DNA from: Coriolopsis trogii
Lineage: Eukaryota; Basidiomycota; Agaricomycetes; Polyporales; Polyporaceae
Length of the DNA stretch: 19,881 nucleotides
Direction of reading: 5' to 3'
Assembly (NCBI GenBank): GCA_020543525.1
Contig: JAHYIO010000032.1
Location: 1-19,881, forward strand
Part shown: positions 11,131 to 19,549 of the stretch, piece by piece
How positions within the stretch are numbered: the first letter of the stretch is position 1
Layout: each line of letters begins with the position of its first letter
Program-made: the position numbers and the translations under genes
Notes under the pieces: model-generated
The model's database searches: none
Told to the model about the DNA's origin: nothing
Seen by the model: only the letters and a program-made list of their open reading frames with translations

Positions 11131-12001
11131 CTACGCCGCGTCCTGGCTCCGGCAGTCGTCGAGGAACGCAACAGAGTCCAGCGGCGAAGCAATCATCTCT
11201 CGCACGGCGGCTCCGCAATGCATGCACTGCGCAACGCCATGTCAGCGCATCCTTGGATTCCTTCCAGACCCAGCGTGCCAGAGCGTTCGTACCTTGAGTG
11301 GATCGCTCGAGTGAACAATGACGACCGACGCCTGGAGCCGCGCACGAGTTCCTATTGACTCCGAGATGGCCTTGAGGTCGCGGGCACGTACCTTCGTTCT
11401 CCCCTTTGTTTCTCATCTAGCACTCATATCGCTTTCTCCGCAGGGATTCGCTCCTCATCTATGGGAAGCACGCTGCGTGGTCCGGTAACCGCGCCGTCAA
11501 AGGATGATCACCGGTCAGGCCTATCCTGCGCTGCGTCCAACATGTCGATTGCACGGGGATAGTCGCAGCAAGTGCTCGAGCTTGATACCAAGCTCCGAGC
11601 TAGTCAGCCGACTGGTCATCGGTGGTTCCTTGGAGACGACAACCCTTGCCCCAGGTATGTCTTCGTCCTCGGTCTCGTCCAGTCGCCAGTCCAGACTACG
11701 CGATGGAGTGGAAGCTGGATGGGGTGCGGAGCAGACTCACGACGCGGTCTGCGCAAGATGAGCTCTCTACACGGAAGCGCCCAATGACGACATGCCTGCC
11801 GCAGCCACGCCGCCAAGGGTCGGTGTATGCGTCGGGCGTTGGTGCGCGACGGGCGACGGTCATTTGCGGGTGAGATCCTCGACCGAACGCGTGGGGAAGT
11901 CGGCAGCGGGACGTTCATCTCGGTCGAGTTGTGTGCTCTTCCGGGCGCCGTGAATAGTAGGATGAGTGTACGTGCCATTCATCCGCAGGAAGCAGACTCA
12001 T
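11131..12001 (-). CDS. Unresolved multi-exon gene or gene relic, function unknown
   Basis: I do not recognise this protein. The best-supported part is its 3' end. An exon ending at 11,293 reads VRARDLKAISES then ...VVIVHSSDPLK, with a GTACGA donor. After a 66-nt intron, exon 11226-11131 reads CMHCGAAVREMIASPLDSV, then ...LDDCRSQDAA and a stop. Composition and splice signals look coding, and CMHC could be half of a zinc site. Further upstream on the same strand, protein-like stretches occur in changing frames (for example ARVVVSKEPPMTSRL near 11,640 and RRGCGRHVVIGRFRVESSSC near 11,790), with a possible GTGAGT...TAG intron around 11,697-11,741. A CATATATG element near 12,030 and an ATG at 12,001 could mark the 5' end. 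I could not join the upstream pieces into one frame, so this is either an intron-rich gene with missed exons or a decayed one. Confidence 0.3.
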
Positions 12002-12848
12002 ATCGGTCGCCCGGGCAGTCCAGGCCGCATATATGAGCTCTGAGCAGAACGTGATGAAGGTGAGAGCCGGTGGACACTTGGGTCCTCTCCTCGAGCTCTG
12101 TCACACTCCAGACGCGTGACCATCGACGCGTCTCAGGTCAGGTGCGTGTGACTCTGTGACGCGACGCGCTCTCTTCCGACGACCCTCTCTCTCTTTCTCT
12201 TGTCCATCACCGCTTCTCACCTGTTCTTTAGCCTGCGAACGACCCCTCAGCGCGGCGACGATTGTATTCGCCTCCAACGGACATGCCATTTGTGTCCTCT
12301 GCAATCACGTAACCCACTACCGCCCGCCTTCAACGGCACGCACCAACAAACCTTTCTTGCAGATCCTATATCTCAAGCAAAGACTGCCGTTCGGCCCCAA
12401 AGAGCAAGAGAGCCCGGTCCTATCTCTCAATTGCCAGCCGGACTGCCAGCTCCCACTACCGCTCCAGCGGCTCTCAACCACTCTCTCTTCTCGCACACCG
12501 ACCCGTTTTCGCATCCGACAAGTGCTAAACGACCTCCCCAAGACGTCCTGACACGTATTCTCCCGCACGCTTCTTCCCACACCCGTTCATCCCACGGTCC
12601 TTGTCCACACATCGGGGCCCTACTCTCTGCTTGTTCTCCTCTCTTCCGCTAGACGATATGAGATATCGACCAACACTCAATGCGCGCCCCAAGCACCGGA
12701 CTCGCACGTCTCTCATGTCACGTCCCGTACGCCTTCATCTCTGACAACAGCTACCGCATCTTCTCATCCATATTCCTCGTCTTGAACTCTTATACTGCTG
12801 CTTTCAGTGACGCTCCTTATCGACGTCGACCCAACTCCACGCCCACCC
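12002..12848. other. Intergenic region upstream of the methyltransferase, pyrimidine-rich
   Basis: This divergent region lies between the unresolved minus-strand gene and the methyltransferase. About 12,170-12,650 is C/T-rich on the plus strand and low in complexity. Short open frames exist on both strands without family motifs. A weak TATA-like TTATACT occurs near 12,790, about 58 bp before the methyltransferase ATG. No gene is supported here. Confidence 0.5.
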
Positions 12849-14898
12849 ATGGCTCAGTCCTTTGCTACTCTCCGCGCCCTCCACGCCGAGCTCGGGGCCG
12901 CACTCGACGACATCGAGGGCGTGTACTCGTCCCAATCCCCTCGTCTTGACTATCCCTCCCTAGACGTACCCTATTATGTGAATGCGCCCATCAAGCACTC
13001 CCCCGAACAAGACAAGGCCGAGGAGCTGCGCGTAGAACCCACCGTTTTCGCAGCCACGAATCGCATCGTCGCTGCCTGCGGCCAGTTGAGCGCCAGCGTA
13101 AACAAGCCCTGGTTCTCGCTTATCGAGACAGTCAACGCGGTCAGATCACGTCCGTGTCGCACACCGTACTCGTATTCATCGAATGTGCGCAGACGAACGT
13201 CGTGGCTACACTGCAATTTCTGGAGGCTAGCAACGTCGTAGAGATACTCCGCGAGGCCGGGCCGTCCGGTCTCCACGTCGACGAGATTGCGCGCAAGGTG
13301 ACCACCCTGCATAGAGCAAAGACCAATGCGGACACCCCGGAGCTGGACCCCTCCAAACTGAGTACGTCTTTCCCAGTCACGGTTCTATACCACAGCTGAC
13401 TGTTGCCCTACACGCACAGGTCACGTCTTGCGCATCCTCGCGACGTATCACTGGCTCAAGGAGGTCACTCCCGATGTCTTTGCCAACAACCGCCTCTCCT
13501 CATATATCGACTCCGGCAAGTCGTTTGAACAGCTCAAGAACTCGTGCGTTCTTAGCGTAATAGGTTCTGTTGTATTATACTCACCGTGTCCTAGTCCCGG
13601 ATCCAAGTACGACGAGACGGACGGCGTCGCCGCCTACTGCGGGACTGCGTGAGTTTCTTCCTGCTCCTAGCGGCGACAGGAAATTGTTGACCTGCGACAG
13701 CGCGGACGAGCCGTTCAAGATCATGACCAACTTGACCGACTGGCTCCTCAACGACAGCGGCACAAAGTACGCGTCCGCGTTCAACTCCACCTTCAAGACG
13801 CCGCTCCAGTACTACTCCTGGATAGAAGAGCCCGGGAACGAACACCGCCTAGCACGCTTCGGACACGCGATGCACGGCACGCAACAGTTTGAGATTGCAG
13901 AGAACATCATCTCTGGTGCGTTCGTTCATGACTTTTCAGCCGTGTGCGCCCGCCCCGTGTTCTCGTTCGCACGAACGGGAAGCCATGCGAGAATAGACTC
14001 GCAGGGTGCGACGGCCTTGGCCACCGGAATGCTGACCGTGCGTGCAGGATTCCCATGGGCGGAGCTTCCCAAGGACTCGGTCGTGGTCGACATCGGAGGC
14101 GGGATCGGCACCATCTCGCTCATCGTCGCCGAGGCGTATCCGCACATCCGCTTCGTCGTCGAGGACCGCGCGCCCGTGTGCGCCATCGGACGTTCGGTGC
14201 GTCGTCTTGCTCGTGCTCTGGATGACGCACGGGTTGATGTTTGCCCGCTCGGGCACCGCATGGCAGGCGTGGGGCTCGAAATACGCCGACATCTTCGACG
14301 CGGGGCGCGTGACGTACCATGCGCAGGACATGTTCGCGCCCCAAGTGCCCTTTGACGTCCCTGGCGTTGGCCAGATCGTTCATCCCGACGTCTACCTCCT
14401 CCGCACCGTCGCCCACAACTGGCCGGATAAGGAGGTCCGCGAGTGAGTGTCCCCGTCCGGCTTCTCGCTCTGGGCCTCGCCTGATGCACGTACAGGCTGC
14501 TGCAGCATCTCCGCGCGGCTGCGGGCCCGGACACGAAGCTGCTGTTCATCGACAACATGCTCCCGTACGCGTGCGTCGACGAGGAGAGCGGCAAGGACGA
14601 GGCGTTGGGCGGGGTGCGCTCGCTCGTGCCCGAAGGCTCCCCGCTGCTCCCGAACCTCGGGCGCGGGAGCGCGACGGGGTATATCCTCGACATCCAGGTC
14701 AGTCTCGGTGGGGGGTGTGGTGTTTGTGAACGGGACTGATGTGTTGGACGTGTGCGGCAGATGCTGGGTCGGTTCAACGCGAAGGAGCGGACGTACCGCG
14801 AGTGGGACGCGTTGACGCGCGAGGCGGGGTGGAAGATCACGGGCGTGAAGCGTGCTGTTGGCTCGCTGTTTGCGTACACGACTGCGGAGCCGATGTGA
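12849..14898 (+). CDS. SAM-dependent O-methyltransferase (COMT-like, plant/fungal family 2)
   Basis: Transfers a methyl group from S-adenosylmethionine to a hydroxyl of a small molecule, probably in secondary or aromatic metabolism; the substrate cannot be told. Nine exons (12849-13139, 13193-13361, 13420-13543, 13595-13648, 13701-13915, 14048-14196, 14267-14442, 14496-14697, 14761-14898) join in frame to 505 aa. The N-terminal half is the helical dimerisation/winged-helix domain: ...TLQFLEASNVVEILREAG, LHVDEIARKV, VLRILATYHWLKEV, DVFANNRLSS. The Rossmann domain follows: motif I is VVVDIGGGIGTIS (residues 296-308), then FVVEDRAPV, DMFAPQVP, LLRTVAHNWPDKEV with His384 as the expected general base, KLLFIDNMLPY, and a C-terminal GWKITGVKRAVGSLFAYT. 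All family landmarks are present, so the enzyme should be active. The nearest plus-strand neighbour is a phosphatase gene, with no sign of shared transcription. Confidence 0.92.
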
Positions 14899-15239
14899 GC
14901 AGCGGGAATAGAGGGTGTTGTTTAGACTGCGCTTGAATGTCGTTTGGGACAAAGGATCGCAGCTACGGATGTATATGAGGGTTCATACAAGTCCAGTTAC
15001 AGTCGGCGCCTTGTGCATACGAGACGACGAGGTTGACGAATGCTCGCTCGTGGTCTGTCCTATCCCCGAGGTGGCCGACATGGATCTCATCATCCATACC
15101 CTTGGCACCGCGCCCATGAGCTTACTTAGACCTGCTCGTCTCTATCGACACTTGTCATCTTTCCGCTACCCTCCTCGCGTCCTTGTTCTACGCACTCTCG
15201 GTCAATCACCTCACGCACGCTACGCGTCCGAGCCTGGTC
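14899..15239. other. Intergenic, methyltransferase 3' end to phosphatase promoter
   Basis: No gene was seen. The ~100 bp before 15,240 are C/T-rich, as expected of a fungal promoter or 5' UTR. No clear TATA box was found. Confidence 0.5.
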
Positions 15240-16374
15240 ATGGCAAGCAACCTCATCCCCCCCGAAGCACTCCTCGATCCCGCTCTTGTCGCGAGCAAGC
15301 TGTCTTCCCCACCTTTTGTCTCCGTAGAGGGTGTCTTCAACATCCGTGACTTTGGCGCAGGCTATCCGAGCTCCCTCTCCTCTGGCTCCCGTATCAAGCC
15401 TCTCCATCTCTTCCGTTCGGGAGAGCCCTCGCGCATCACGCCCAAGGGCGTCGGACAGCTCCGTGCGCTGGGCATCCGCAAGATGTTCGACCTGCGCTCG
15501 CAGGTGGAGATCGCAAAGTACGGCTCTGCCAATGCCGGTCTCGAGGATGTCGCGATCGTTCGCGCACCGATACTCGAGGAGGCGATGGACCCGGTCGGGA
15601 TCGCGAAGCGGCTGAAGGCGTTTGCGGATAACGAGGCCGAGGTGAGTGATTGCAACTTGTAGCGTCAGCGGTGGGTGTGCAAGGCATAGGGCGAGGCGGG
15701 TGGCGGGAACACGACGTTGAAGAGGCCGTACGGCAGGCATTCTTCCGCATGAATACACATATCCTCAAGAGCGGCGGTCCTGCTCTCGAGCAGGTCTTGG
15801 TCCATCTACGAGACCGGCCCGAGGAGCCTTGTCTTGTCCATTGCACAGGTGAGCAACCTCTTTGACGCGACGACCTTCTGGCATCGCTCACAACGAACCC
15901 TCTTTGCAGCGGGCAAAGATCGGTCTGGCATGTTTGCTGCCGTCGTCTTGATGGTATGTGTCTTGTCTCTCCGTCTACTCTCGACGTTCACCCTGGACTG
16001 CGTATCTACAAGCTCCTCGGCGCGCACGATGAAGACATCATCGCCGACTACACACTTACAACTGTAGGATTACAACCGGTCCTCCCCCTCCTCGTTGCAC
16101 GGTTCCAGCAAGAAGACGTCTACCGCGATAACTGGCAGGGCACGTTGAACGTCGCCACCGCCAAGTATGTACCTGCCATAGCGTCACCCCTGGCTCCTTC
16201 CTCACCTGCCTTGTATCCGCCAGGCCGCAGTCGATCAAAGCGATACTAGAGATGATCCGGGACGAATTTGGTGGAGCGGAGGGATTCGTACTTGCCCATA
16301 CTAGTCTGACGGCGGACGATCTCGCTCGCATTCGCGAGAATCTGCTGGTGACACCATCCGCCGCTACACCGTAA
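15240..16374 (+). CDS. Tyrosine-protein phosphatase of the PF13350 (Y_phosphatase3) type
   Basis: A cysteine-dependent phosphatase of about 302 aa, probably cytosolic, resembling bacterial/fungal LipA-like dual phosphatases. Exons: 15240-15641, 15690-15848, 15910-15953, 16013-16164 and 16224-16374. In order: VEGVFNIRDFGAGYPSS, LFRSGEPSRITPKGV, a DLRSQVEIAKYG segment, EEPCLVHCTAGKDRSGMF with the Cys-x5-Arg loop (Cys about 186), a following GAHDEDIIADYTLT helix, and C-terminal ILEMIRDEFGGAEGFV. The ATG at 15,240 immediately precedes the family homology. Exon 1 to exon 2 does not keep frame with the strong GTGAGT donor (15,642). Either one base is missing near 15,706 (GCGGGAAC, giving GGGEHDVEEAV if a G is added), or a weaker GTGATT donor at 15,646 is used, which keeps frame and gives 303 aa. 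Substrate unknown; phosphoproteins or phosphoinositides are both possible in this group. Confidence 0.85.
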
Positions 16375-16824
16375 GCATGCAATGGTCCTGGTGGCGAAGA
16401 AGGGCGAACGTTTCAAGTCTCATGGTGCGTTGCTAGATACATTCGTCCATCATCCTATACTGAAAGCTCGCAGTAATCGTATCTATACATCAAATACAGT
16501 GCATCGGTCCCCGGGCTGCCTTTCATGCTGTTCCCGGTAGTCTTCGTCTCTCGCAGCATCGTCATTGTAGTTTTGCTCCTCAGTGCGTGCTTTGCTCTCC
16601 GCCACGGTGCTTCGCTTGTCCTCATTTCTCTCCGGACATCCGCCCTCTTCACTGCTTGTCCCCTGCTGCTCCCGCTCCCCTTCCCTCAATTCAAGCCACG
16701 AACACCAACATCCCAATTGCATGCAAACTCACACTGCTTGGCTTGCCTGACGTTATTCTTACCTGCCTAGGTGCTGCCGCTACCCTTGTTCTATTGTCTC
16801 CTGTGCTGCTTGTGAGCTGTTTTC
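16375..16824. other. Transition from genes to subtelomere
   Basis: This holds the phosphatase 3' UTR and then C/T-rich sequence (about 16,520-16,720) with short open frames and no recognisable protein. Ordinary genes end here; subtelomeric repeats begin at about 16,825. Confidence 0.5.
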
Positions 16825-17207
16825 TTGTCACCAGATCTGAGGTAATGTTGACCTGGGTAGTGACAAGCTTGTTGTGGCTCACCCTCTGATTGGAACCTAG
16901 GTGACAAGGGGTCCACTGAAAGCTCTGATATATAGCTACAGAATGGGAGTAAGATGGTGGCAATCCATAGAGTCTCCGTGGAGAAATGGCCAAGTAACAA
17001 GCAGAGTTTATGTTCTGGGACCATCACGAAGGTCATTGAGAGCCTGATTGTGGGCCAACTGTTGGTCGGAACCTTGGTGACAAGGGGCCCTTTGTATAGC
17101 CAGAAAAGAGAGGATGGTACCCATTTTGTGTCTGTATCATGTGTCCCCATATAGAAACTGCCTTGTCACCTCCGGAATTCTGGCATGTTGGGTCTGGTAG
17201 ATTGGAC

Positions 17208-17303
17208 CATGTGACCTGACCAGCTGTCCAGGTCATGTGACTAAACTTGCTAGCAGTAAGGAAGTATAGTCACATGACTGGGTCACCCACCATGTCACAT
17301 GAC
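17208..17303. promoter_or_regulatory. Cluster of GTCACATGAC / GTCATGTGAC sites (copy A)
   Basis: There are four sites in under 100 bp: CATGTGAC at 17,208, GTCATGTGAC at 17,232, GTCACATGAC at 17,269 and again at 17,294. They are one imperfect-palindromic 10-mer in both orientations around an E-box-like CACATG/CATGTG core. Binding by a bHLH-type protein is possible but is inference only. Confidence 0.4.
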
Positions 17304-17337
17304 CACTTTGAAGGTGGTGCTGATGCGTCCAAAGGAT

Positions 17338-17754
17338 CAATGTTGGCATAGCCTGTTTATTAAGTTCTTTGATGGGCAAAAGCATCTATACTTGGACAGC
17401 GAGTTTGACTGGTGGTGCCCTACTTGTGCTAAGTGGTCCAACAGTTCTCGACCACCTTGATGGATCACCATTATCAACAATGAGTTTACCAATATTGTGC
17501 CCACCCTTCCTCCAGCCCCTCTGATCTCCTGCTCCACTGTGTTATCTTCTCAAGTTGGTGCAGTTTGAGCAGGTGCTCCTTTGACAACTCTTCCCCTAGG
17601 ACCTTCCAGTACCATAGCTACAGCCAGCCACCACTCTGTCCAGGATGACATTCAACGTGGAGCAGCATTTGCTGAAGCTGTACAGGCTGCCAAATGGGCA
17701 AGGCTGGATAGGGAAGCACAACTACAGCCACTACTTGAGCAGTAGAGGAAGGCT
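17338..17754 (+). pseudogene. Second, truncated copy of the helicase-like relic
   Basis: Copy A carries the same frame from WHSLFIKFFDGQKH through FDWWCPTCAKWSN to AAFAEAVQAAKWARLD, then breaks off where the long repeat ends. Three of its stops coincide with stops in copy B (the TGA after PP, the TGA after GAV and the TAG after LLEQ), so they predate the duplication. The CGA in TTCTCGACC is still Arg here, where copy B has a TGA stop. Confidence 0.5.
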
Positions 17755-18119
17755 AGTGTTATGCGCCGTGAACTTTGCCCCAAGGTTCAGAGGTGACAAA
17801 ATAGTTTGGGCCATAGCCGGCCAACCGTTGCTCGGAATCTTGGTGACAAGGGGTCCTTCCTATAGCCAAGAAGCAGGAGTATCCAACAGTGTTGGTTTTG
17901 TGGCTGTGCGCCCAGTCCCCATGGAGATATGGCCTGGTGACAAGCCTCAATGCCTTTTGGCACCGGGTGACAAGCTCAGTGTGGAGCCCATTGTGACTCA
18001 ACCCCTGGGCAGAACCCAGGTGACAAGGGGTCATATGAAAGCCAGGATACAAGGCTACAAAATGAGGGTAGAACCAGGACAATCCATGGAGTCTCCGTTG
18101 AGAAACGGCTTGTCACCTG
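17755..18119 (+). repeat. Additional 177-bp monomers between the long repeat copies
   Basis: It contains the marker GTGACAAGGGG at 17,843 and 18,020, and copy B then continues the same phase at 18,197 and 18,373. Spacings are 177, 177 and 176 bp, so 17,755 to about 18,470 is a four-monomer tandem array. Two monomer variants can be told apart by what follows the marker: CTATAGCCA-type (17,077, 17,843, 18,373) and AAGC-then-CTACAAAATG-type (16,901, 18,020, 18,197). Confidence 0.85.
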
Positions 18120-18164
18120 TTGTCACCGGATTCTGAGGCAGAGTTGGTCCGGGTGGTGACAAGC
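18108..18164. repeat. Inverted repeat GCTTGTCAC ... GTGACAAGC
   Basis: A perfect 9-bp inverted pair (18,108-18,116 and 18,156-18,164) with a 39-nt loop that carries another TTGTCACC. It lies at the junction between monomers. A similar pair, TTGTCAC and GTGACAA, occurs at the start of copy A (about 16,825 and 16,860), so the monomers carry the marker in both orientations. Confidence 0.5.
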
Positions 18165-19063
18165 TCATTGTGGCTGCCCCTCTGGTCGGAACCCAGGTGA
18201 CAAGGGGTCCTCTGGGAGCTATGACACAGGGCTACAAGATGGGGGTACAATCATGGGAATCCATGGAGTCTCCGTGGAGAAACGGCCAAGTGACAAGCAG
18301 AGTTTGCGTTCTGAGACTGTCACCAAGGTCATTGAGAGCCTGATTGTGGGCCAACCGTTGGTCAGAACCTTGGTGACAAGGGGTCCTTTGTATAGCCAGA
18401 AAAGAGACGAATCCAACGGTACTCATTTTGTGTCTGTACGATGTGTCCCCATATAGAAACTGCCTTGTCACCTCCGGAATATCGCATTCTGGCATGCTGG
18501 GTCTGGTAGATTGGACCATGTGACCTGACCAGCTGTCCAGGTCATGTGACTAAACTTGCTAGCAGTAAGGAAGTATGGTCACATGACTGGGTCACCCACC
18601 ATGTCACATGACCACTTTGAAGGTGGTGCTGATACGTCCAAAGAATCAATGTTGGCATAGCCTGTTTATTAAGTTCTTTGATGGGCAAAAGCATATATAC
18701 TTGGACAGCAAGTTTGACTGGTGGTGCTCTGCTTGTGCTAAGTGGTCCAACAGTTCTTGACCACCTTGAGGGATCACCATTGCCAACAATGAGTCTACCA
18801 ACATTGTGCCCACCCTTCCTCCAGCCCCTCTGATCTGCTCCTCCACTGTGTTATCTCTCCAAGTTGGTGCAGTTTGAGCATGTGCTCTTTTGACAACTCT
18901 TGCCCTAGGACCTTCTAGTACCACAGCTACAGCCAGCCACCCTTCTACCCAGGATGACATTCAACGTGGAGCAGCATTTGCTGAAGCTGTGCAGGCTGCC
19001 AAATGGGCAAGGCTGGATAGAAAAGGACAACTACAGCCACTACTTGAGCAGTAGAGGAAGGCT
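18120..19063 (+). repeat. Long subtelomeric direct repeat, copy B
   Basis: The second copy of the 16,825-17,754 segment, offset by about 1,296 bp over the monomers and 1,310 bp at the far end because of small insertions (for example ATATCGC near 18,480). Unlike copy A, it continues without a break into the helicase-like reading frame, so it is the better-preserved parental arrangement. Confidence 0.9.
18518..18612. promoter_or_regulatory. Cluster of GTCACATGAC / GTCATGTGAC sites (copy B)
   Basis: This is the same four-site arrangement as in copy A (18,518, 18,541, 18,578 and 18,603), with all cores intact although surrounding bases differ. Conservation could be functional or simply reflect recent duplication. 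Confidence 0.4.
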
Positions 19064-19549
19064 TTGGACAAGTTTTCTGGGCACTGTAGATTGTGCCAGA
19101 TTATGAGGCGGAAGAACTACCCAGTACAAGATGAGCACAAGATTGTGGATTGTCCAACTATGGTGGAGCTGCTGAAGAAGACGAATGAGGACAGTCGGCG
19201 GACTGGTGGAGAGTACTTGGACTGGAGGAAGCAGCTAAGGTACTATGGGTCAATGGGTGCTTGGTGAAAGTGCCAGATACGGTTCCTTCAAGATCTTCTT
19301 CATCCTACGAATGCTAGGAAGGGCAAGGGGACAAGCTGCAATGTGGCATGGCTGGACATGATAGGGCCGATGGTATACTGGGCATACTACTCCAATGAGT
19401 GGTGTAGGTTGGCTGAGAGGGAGTTTAGGATAAGTTGGGTGAATGATACGTCATTTGCAGTGTGGTTGGTGAGTAGGAACAAGGATGAGAGGTATCTAAA
19501 CATAGCTAGGTTTTGGTTGTGGTTGGTAGAGTGTTGGCTAAGGGAGTAG
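18653..19549 (+). pseudogene. Relic resembling the C-terminal tail of a telomere-linked RecQ-like helicase
   Basis: One reading frame stays protein-like across about 900 bp but carries in-frame stops at 18,758, 18,767, 18,875, 19,052 and 19,265 before its last stop at 19,547. Landmarks are FDWWCSACAKWSN, then AAFAEAVQAAKWARLD, a CRLC...H...C cluster (19,064-19,170), YLDWRKQLRYYG, KCQIRFLQDLLHPTNA and a Trp-rich end (WLWLVECWLRE). Cys/His clusters followed by CxxC-type and Trp-rich blocks, directly next to TTAGGG repeats, fit my knowledge of the C-terminal regions of subtelomeric RecQ-like helicases in Agaricomycetes. The helicase core itself is not in the window. The first half of the frame is also present in copy A, with most of the same stops. 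No function is expected; the family assignment is moderately sure. Confidence 0.55.

Larger units (their letters stand above)
16825..17754 (+). repeat. Long subtelomeric direct repeat, copy A
   Basis: About 0.93 kb, colinear with 18,120-19,063. It begins with TTGTCACC and runs through two GTGACAAGGGG monomers (16,901 and 17,077) into a non-tandem block from about 17,160. It ends at GTAGAGGAAGGCT, after which the copies diverge. Similarity is obvious by eye along the whole length, with scattered substitutions and a few small indels. Confidence 0.9.

Noticed and set aside
10145..11416. A 423-codon minus-strand open frame extending the aminopeptidase N-terminus up to 11,416
   Set aside because: Only the part below 10,963 was kept. 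Above it the frame overlaps better-supported exons in another frame and has no coherent composition.
13140..13192. Continuous reading through the first methyltransferase intron
   Set aside because: Both flanking exons match the family only when this 53-nt GT-AG segment is removed.
13926..14879. A 317-codon minus-strand open frame
   Set aside because: It is the antisense shadow of the methyltransferase exons, which carry clear catalytic motifs on the plus strand.
17645..18136. A 163-codon open frame across the tandem monomers, whose 177-bp unit equals 59 codons
   Set aside because: The frame differs from the helicase-like frame, monomer spacing is sometimes 176 bp, and no start or splice context was seen. 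An open frame in CpG-poor repeat DNA is likely chance.
16787..19063. CRISPR-like or phage-type repeat array
   Set aside because: Repeat units are 177 bp and contiguous, without short repeats and unique spacers, and the genome is eukaryotic.
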